A stretch of DNA of 64,000 nucleotides from Liriodendron chinense. Lineage: Eukaryota; Streptophyta; Magnoliopsida; Magnoliales; Magnoliaceae. The position numbers and the translations under genes were made by a program. Shown one piece after another: positions 57,960-64,000 of this stretch; position 1 is the stretch's first letter, and each line of letters opens with the position of its first letter. The stretch lies in the NCBI GenBank assembly GCA_003013855.2, contig ML058433.1:8183966-8247965 (forward strand), in the 5' to 3' direction. Below the pieces are notes generated by a model. That model was given only the letters and a program-made list of their open reading frames with translations. It searched no databases and was not told where the DNA came from.

Positions 57960-58020
57960 CGACCGGTCGGGCGACCGGTCGTGGACCGGACAGCGGGCAC
58001 GGATTGGGGGCGTTTAAAAG
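57960..58020 (+). promoter_or_regulatory. Probable internal promoter of Copia J ORF2
   Basis: CGACCGGTCGGGCGACCGGTCG lies at 57960-57981. It is followed by GTTTAAAAG at 58012-58020 as a TATA-like box, then a pyrimidine-rich leader (TTTTTTCCTCCTCCTCTTTC) and the ORF2 start at 58276. A possible intron donor GTAAGGG is at 58190. The layout copies that of the LTR promoters. Promoter activity is inferred. Confidence 0.5.
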
Positions 58021-58275
58021 AAATCGGGCTGCCCCAAATCATTTCTATTCCCATTTTTTCCTCCTCCTCTTTCATCCTAGAGGTCTCACCAGCCCTCCTC
58101 AAGCTTCCCTAGGTCTCCAATCGAAGATTAAAGCCTTCCTACGTGGTACATTGTCTTCCAAATCAAAGTCTTCATCATCTTCTTCATTGGTAAGGGTTTT
58201 TAGTTTTGTTCTTCCTTGTTGTATCCTTCTCTTTTGATTCCTAGGGCATATTTGTGTGGATTGTACGGCCCTATT

Positions 58276-59602
58276 ATGTCTTCTCGTGGGAGGAAAGATG
58301 CATCCCCTCCTCGGCGTGAACGCTGTTCGAAAATCCAACACGATGAGGGGCCCCCACATCCCACATCCAAGAAGATGGTTTCCAAAGGAAAAGGGGTTGC
58401 TTCATCGTCTAAATCTCCTTCCAAACCCCGTCCTACTGGATCAGACACATCACATTTTGTCAATTGGCACAATTTTAAAAATCGTGATGTTCTTTGTGAA
58501 AAAATCCGCCAAACTTGAGGACTTGGAACCGTATCGGGTGGTCCAGCTTTTAGATATAATAGGTTGGGAGCCTGTGCTCCATATGGGCGGTCCTGTTCAG
58601 AAAGAAGTAGTCAGAAAATTCTATTCCTGTTGTCGCATCATTCCCGATGACTCTTCTTCTTTTGAAGTCCATTTCGTTGACAGGATTTGGACATTCGGTC
58701 TTCCTGCCATAGTTGAGGCTACTGGCGTATCTATTATTGATGAGGATGAGCTCTCTGATGATGAGGAGACCGAACCCGCCTCTAGAGACACCATGACTAG
58801 AGCTTTATGCAATGGAGTGTGCCCTAGATGGGTTAACAACAATGCTCTTTGTGCCTCGTCAATGTCTTGGGATTATCGTCTTATTCACAACATATTATTC
58901 GAGAACGTATTCCCGAGGAAGAGCAACAAGGCCGACCTTCCCGAAGACATGGTCACTATTCTTTATAATGTCAGTCAGGGCCGTCGAATGTGTCTTCCCT
59001 CTCGTATTATGAAAGTCATTCGGTCCGCCATCTTGGTGTCTGATGGTCTGTCGGCGGGTCTTCCTTTTGGGTATCTCATCTGTAGGTTGGCCAAAACGGT
59101 AGGACTTATTAATCCCTCAGATATGTATCCCATTCTAAATTGCTCTATTATAACCAAAATGCACAAGACACAAGAGGAACTCCAGCGTTGACTTCAGGAG
59201 GCTCAACCGCAACGTGAGGCCCCTCCAGGTTCCTTCGAGCCATCACAGCCTGGAGCAGTAGCGACATCATCCGATCCCTCCATCAATCCTCGTTTCACTC
59301 CTGGACGCTTCAGTACGCCCCCACGGGCATTCTCCCGTCGTAGCTCACCTGCCGCAGACTCTTTAGCTTATACTGTTGAGCTACGCCACCTTCAGGACCA
59401 TCTTACACGGAGACTTGATCGGATCGAGTAGAGGATGGATCAGACCGAGTCTCAGTTGTTTCAGAGACAGGCCACTCTACTCGTGCAGCACGAGGCTATT
59501 ACGGCTCGCCTTGCCCAGATTGACAGGCGTTTGGAGGCTTTGGAGCGAGCTGCTCGTGGCGATGCACCGCCACCAGACCTGGGCGACGGGACTGATTTTT
59601 AG
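58276..59602 (+). pseudogene. Copia J ORF2, plant transposon-associated protein
   Basis: The function is unknown. The ORF starts MSSRGRKDASPPRRERCSKI with a basic, serine-rich N-terminus. The frame shifts near 58500-58518 in an A run, then continues as LEDLEPYRVVQLLDIIGWEP, VVRKFYSCCRIIPDDSSSFE and TFGLPAIVEATGVSIIDEDE. This arrangement resembles the 'putative plant transposon protein' family (Transposase_32), common in plant retrotransposons and host-captured copies. A TGA at 59189-59191 and a TAG near 59428 interrupt a C-terminal coiled coil (LVQHEAITARLAQIDRRLEA). The ORF stands where pol would be and has no catalytic motif that I recognise. Family assignment is by eye and moderate. Confidence 0.6.
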
Positions 59603-60402
59603 CATTGTTGTATCATGTGTCTTGGTCAGGAGTATCTTTTTGGGTGACCAAGACACTTGTGTCGCTCGTCATGTTTTGTATTTATACATTTTAGATGACT
59701 TTTAGACCATTTGATGTCTGAGCTTTCCAGTTATATCTAGTTATGACATCACTTATTTGGATTTTCATCTTTTTGAGCTTTATTTATTCATCTTTTGAAA
59801 ATAGTGGTATTCTCTATGCTTGGTATTGCTATATTTATGAGTCTATTGGTTTCTCTTGATATATTGATAGGGGAAGGTTGGATGGTTTGGGCATTAAGCT
59901 CTTATGACTCATGGTTCTGTTTAACATAGCTTTATTGTGTTTCATTGATCTTGATATACATGCCAGTTGGGGTGGTTGGTTGATTGGGCGAAAGGCCCTT
60001 TGTGCGTAATGATTAATTGTATATCAGGTTTCTATGTGTTGCTTCTATTCTCCCATATGTTTCATGATCTATCTCTCCTAATTCATGGTTTAGCTTCACT
60101 GCTCTTATAGGCAAATCTTTTTTAAGCTAACATTTGTCAACGACTGACAAAAAGGGGGAGAACTATATCCCACCAAGAAGCCGATTTATATAGTTTTGTA
60201 GGCTTTCTTAGGTGCAGATGTTGAGGGGGAGAAATTGAAGACATTTCGAGTTTGTACATGTCTCTTTATAATGTTTTAAATGTAAATTTTGTTCTGACAT
60301 GTAATTGGGTGTAATTGTCTTTCTGTTTTGGGATGTTCATGATACGGAGATCATGAATTGTCTTAGTATGAGTTTTGTCATGTAATTGACAAAGGGGGAG
60401 AT
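59603..60402 (+). other. Non-coding 3' region of Copia J
   Basis: There is no supported ORF. A GGGGTGGTTGGTTGATTGGG segment (59964-59983) is shared with K and F. A purine tract, CAAAAAGGGGGAGAA, lies at 60149-60162, about 240 bp before the true polypurine tract AAAGGGGGAGAT at 60391-60402. Confidence 0.75.
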
Positions 60403-62258
60403 TGTTAGTGCACTGATTTGTACATTGTATTGTCAATTGCGTGAACGTATGAGTCAGTCAAGTCTTGTGAACCCCGACGAAGATGAAGTCTCAAGACTTG
60501 AAGACCAAAGCAGCTTTCCACACTCAAGTTCAAGCCAAATCAAGCTCGGAAGGTAAGTTGCATATAGACAGCCTATAGGATCCCAAAACATCTAAGTCCA
60601 TGGCATTCGAATCGCATTTTATGTTTGCCAGTTGATCCACGGATTTAAGGTCAAAATGATCAGTCTTGGACCTCCATTTTGTAGGTGTCAATCAGTTGAA
60701 AAAGATAGGAAAATCATCTCTATGTGTACCAATAAAGACAAGGGAGTTCACCCCATTTCACGCCGTGAAATTAAGCCTGACGACCGGTCGGCTGTAGCAG
60801 GATTCAGACAGAAAGCTTTTAAAAGGAAAATAATCTTATTTCTGTCTGGCTGAGGACCGGTCTGAGGACCGGTCGCTGGTCTCCTAGGACTGGTCGTATT
60901 TGGATGAAAACTGTCCAGCAACCAATTGAAAAAATAGTTTAAAGGGAGACCGGTAGTACGACCGGTCGCTGAGCAAATAGACCAAAATCATCCAGAGACC
61001 TCAGGGGTTCATTTCATAGAGGAGAACGGTCGTACGACTGGTCGTCAGACCGGTCGGAAGCTCCACTAAGACCGGTCTTTGGGCTTTTTAGACAGGTCGC
61101 ACGTGATCGTTTTCTATCTGTTGGAGCCCGATTCTTGGAATGTATAAAGGCATATTTCGAGGGCTTTGAGGGTATCACTTGCACACCCATTTAGAGCATT
61201 AAGAGAGGCTATTAAGACCTTCATCTAATCTCTTTTGCTCGTCCTTATCTTGAGTTGATCCTTCAAACTTAGCCAGTTTATGGCACTACATTGAGTATTC
61301 AAAGCTCGATTTGAACAATGAACTCAAGCATGGAATTCATGGCTGTCCCTATCATTGAATCTTCATCTTGAAGTCATTTATAGCCATTGAATGATCCGAT
61401 TGATGGTTCCTACATTAACCATTGCATTGTAATAGGCATATGGAACATCAATAACTTCTCCCACCTACCCGGCACTAGTCTAGGAACATCATATGCATTG
61501 GTAGCTGATCGTGAGAGCTTAGAGAGGAGTTAAAGCATTCGTGAAAACTGAAGCTACTCATCAACGGCGCTGAATCGGGGTTCATCTCTTGTAAGTGTTT
61601 ACGCTTATAGAGTCCGTTGTTTGATTCCCCCTTCTTGTTGAGATTGGGGTCTAGAGATTGTGACCCAATCTCGGAGTTGTCCTTGAGTAGGACATGTAAG
61701 TCCTTGCGTAGGCCTCTGACAGAGGAGAATACGTGCGTAGGAGTTGAGAAGTCCTGGTGTAGGCATTTACCTTGTGTAGGTTGTAAAGGTTGAGAGGTGA
61801 ACCTCATTTAAAACCTCCGATAGTGAATGCCGGTGTACTCAAAGGAGTTGGGTACTTGAACCGGGAGTGGAGTAGACTTATCGTCGAATCACTATACATC
61901 GTGTGCAATGTAGTGAATGCATTTTGTCTATTATTGTTCCTTGTTGATCAATCTTATAAGTCCTTAACTGTATGCCCATCTTGTGTTTGACAAAATGCTC
62001 ATATGCCATCTTTGATAGATTAGTTCAAGTATGCATATCAACTGTTTGATCAAATGCTTCACTTAGCATAGTTGATCATTTAGAAATATCTTATTTGATC
62101 TATTTACTTGCATTCACATACATTATATTGGTAAATTGATTTGTGAATGCTCTTGAGGTTTTAAGTGATAAGGAATTTGTAAAAAGTCCTATTCACCCCC
62201 CCTCTAGGACAAAAGCATACTTCAAGCTTATCTCACTAGCGGTAAAACCGCAATTTCA
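60403..62258 (+). mobile_element. 3' LTR of Copia J
   Basis: This 1,856-bp LTR ends CCGCAATTTCA. It is very similar to the 5' LTR outside the palindrome array and C run. It has an extra segment of about 50 bp near 61570-61615 and fewer GACCGGTC copies (60778-61095). TATA box TATAAAGG is at about 61143-61150. Confidence 0.93.
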
Positions 62259-62985
62259 CTCTTTCCTCCAATATGTGCTTAATCTCCCTATTATATATCT
62301 CGGCTTGTCCACTTATTTGTGGATGATAGGGGGGTGCTTACCTTGTGAATAATATCATATTTCTTCGTTAGGGCTTCAAAAGGTCTATTACAAAAGTGTG
62401 ACCCTCCATCACTTATAATGGATCAAGGCATTCTGAACCAGGCAAAAATGTTTTCTTTTAAATTTTATGGTCATTATTTCGGCACGAAATTGCCTCAACC
62501 CATTTAAAGATATGGTTTATTGTAAGTAAAATGTATAAATTTTTAAAATATGAGGGGAACATTCCCATGAAATCGATGCCCCAACAATCAAAGATTTCTA
62601 CTGTTAAGATTGGATTGAGTGGGATCATATTTCGATGGGATATTCCTCCCAATTTCTGATAAAGCTCACATGCCTTACAAAACTCATTAGCATCTTTGAA
62701 CACTATATGCCAATAAAACCCACATTATAGAATTTTGGTGGTGTTCTTCCTAACCAAAAAGTAGCCACCACATGCCTGAGAATGACAAAAGGAGATGGAA
62801 TTATTTGTCTCATGATCCAGCACACATCTCCTTATAATTTGATATGGATAGTACTTAAATAAGTGTGGGTCATCCCAAAAGAAGTGTTTTACCTCAGTGA
62901 AGAACTTATTCTTATCTTGCTTTGACCAATGAGTAGGAATTGTACTTATAGCAAGATAGTTAGCAATGTCTGCATACCAAGGCAA
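62259..62985 (-). pseudogene. pol: Athila-like integrase, N-terminal and core parts (element I)
   Basis: On the minus strand, 62725-62985 reads MPWYADIANYLAISTIPTHW and the HHCC-proximal region RRCVLDHETNN. The piece 62458-62703 has FCKACELYQKLGGISHRNM and CWGIDFMGMFPSY, the zinc-finger end and first catalytic aspartate. The sequence to 62264 is the core near the second aspartate, degraded. The gene continues at 53611 on the other side of Copia J. Confidence 0.85.
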
Positions 62986-64000
62986 GTGAGAAACTTTGAA
63001 AAGTTGTTCATCAAGGACATGTCATTAATGGGTGTTGTCTTTGTGGAATCGGTGAGAACAAGCCTATATGGTCGGCCACTACGTTCTCTACTCCCTTCTT
63101 ATCTCATATTTCTAAATTGAACTCTTATAATAGAAGAATCCATCTCAACAAGCGGGGCTTAACATCCTTCTTGGAAAGAAAGTACTTGAGCATCACATGG
63201 TTAGTGTAGATGATAATCTTGGATCCTATCAAGTCGGACCTAAATTTGTCCAAAGAAAGCAGCACAGCTAAGAGTTCCTTCTCCGTAGTTTTCTTGGGCC
63301 GCATTTAAGGTTCTACTTGCATAGTAGATAACATAGGGCTTCTTCTCCTTTCTCTAACCTAATACCTGCTCCAATATATAGCATAGTCATTAGCGTCACA
63401 CACGATCTCAAAAGGAATGCTCCAATTAGGTGGTTGCATTATATGAGCACATGTCAACATACATTTTAATTGAACAAAGGCATTTTGACACTCCTCATTC
63501 CACTCGAATGAGGTTTTCTTTTAAAGGATGTTACATAAAGGACGAGAGATGAGACTAAAGTTCTTTATAAACCTCCTATAGAATCCAATGCGTCCCAAGA
63601 AGGACCACACATTTCATGCGCTTTTGGGTGGTGGAAGGTTAGAGATGAGATCGATCTTAGCTTTGTCCACCTTGATCCCCTTGAACAATATGATGTGTCG
63701 AAGGACAATTCCCTTTTGAACCATGAAGTGGCGCTTCTCCCAATTTAGCATAAGGTTCTTCTCTTCACATCTCTTTAAAATAATTTTTAAATCCCCAAGG
63801 CACTCATCAAAGACAATCAAATATTTTTTTTTAAAAATTCATGAAGACTTCGAGAAATTTTCCAACCATGTCAGAGAAAATAATCAGCATGCACCGCTAA
63901 AAAGTGACGGGAGCATTGCACAATCTAAATGGCATCCTCCGGTAAGTGAAAGTGCCAAAAGGACATGTGAATGTCGTATTCTCTTGATCTTCAGGGGCAG
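62986..64000 (-). pseudogene. pol: Athila-like RNase H and RT (element I)
   Basis: RNase H sequence at about 63000-63290 (minus) matches that of element C. RT follows at 63614-63820 (DLKIILKRCEEKNLMLNWEK, then VDKAKIDLISNLPPPKS). The active-site region near 63830-63860 is wrecked by an A/T run and frameshift after EVFM. The gene runs off the right edge. Confidence 0.82.

Larger units (their letters stand above)
53612..62258 (+). mobile_element. Copia element J: gag plus a foreign ORF, no pol
   Basis: This 8,647-bp element has target duplication CTCTT (53607-53611 and 62259-62263). It has LTRs at 53612-55478 and 60403-62258, a primer-binding site at about 55480-55492, gag at 55551-57535, a second ORF at 58276-59602 and a polypurine tract at 60391-60402. 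No protease, integrase or RT is visible in the 4.9-kb interior. It inserted into the integrase of Athila I. Confidence 0.93.
50055..64000 (-). mobile_element. Athila-like element I, split by Copia J
   Basis: The 3' part of a minus-strand Athila element has its 3' LTR at 50055-51759, a polypurine tract at 51760-51771, an untranslated region to about 53050, and integrase at 53051-53611 and 62259-62985. RNase H and RT run off the right edge. Integrase is interrupted by Copia J (target duplication CTCTT). Frames are heavily broken. Confidence 0.9.

Overview
The window is plant genomic DNA made almost entirely of LTR retrotransposons nested inside one another. I found no convincing host gene, tRNA, rRNA or CRISPR array. 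The evidence for a plant is the element content. Ty3/Gypsy Athila-like elements have a TGGCGCCGTTGCCGGGGA-type primer-binding site. One Tat-lineage Gypsy element has two RNase H domains and an antisense gene. The Copia elements have a TGGTATCAGAGC primer-binding site and a UBN2-type gag. Such density suggests a large angiosperm genome, probably a gene-poor or pericentromeric region. I cannot name the species.

Layout, using working letters. 1-2995: gag remnant and 5' LTR of Athila A (minus), inserted in an LTR piece B (2996-3258), which sits in the pol of Athila C (3259-9422, minus). 9423-10738: scraps, namely a different Gypsy gag (minus), two truncated Athila-type LTRs (plus) and a truncated Copia LTR (plus). 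10739-11447 and 22156-31341: Athila D (minus). D is split by the intact Tat element T (11448-22155, TSD CCTTT), and its LTR is split by Copia K (26638-31203, TSD CTTTT). 31342-31650 and 45673-46525: an old plus-strand Gypsy gag, split by Copia F (31651-45672, minus, TSD AAGTA). The F 3' LTR carries Athila-like E (32174-37766, TSD AGCAC) and a solo LTR (38118-39695, TSD ATGGG). The F internal region carries a second solo LTR (41606-43306, TSD GATAG). 46526-48440: 5' end of Athila G (plus), joined head to head to a truncated minus LTR H (48441-49876). 49877-50054: another scrap of the same type of Gypsy gag. 50055-64000: Athila I (minus, running off the right edge), whose integrase is split by Copia J (53612-62258, TSD CTCTT).

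No element has an undamaged coding set. T is the youngest and best preserved. Its two 957-bp LTRs differ at about four sites, all C/T transitions. Its gag-pol is one frame with three premature stops, and an antisense gene with two introns lies between pol and the 3' LTR. All three Copia elements keep gag but lack protease, integrase and reverse transcriptase. J carries a second ORF where pol would be, with what looks like its own promoter. E is an Athila-like element with normal ends but a single acidic ORF of about 530 codons instead of gag-pol.

The most unusual pattern is regulatory. In nearly every LTR, whether Athila-like or Copia, a cluster of short palindromes (GACCGGTC, CCGATCAATCGG or GGGCGCCC) lies about 30-110 bp upstream of the TATA box. 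The GACCGGTC form recurs in front of the internal ORF of J.
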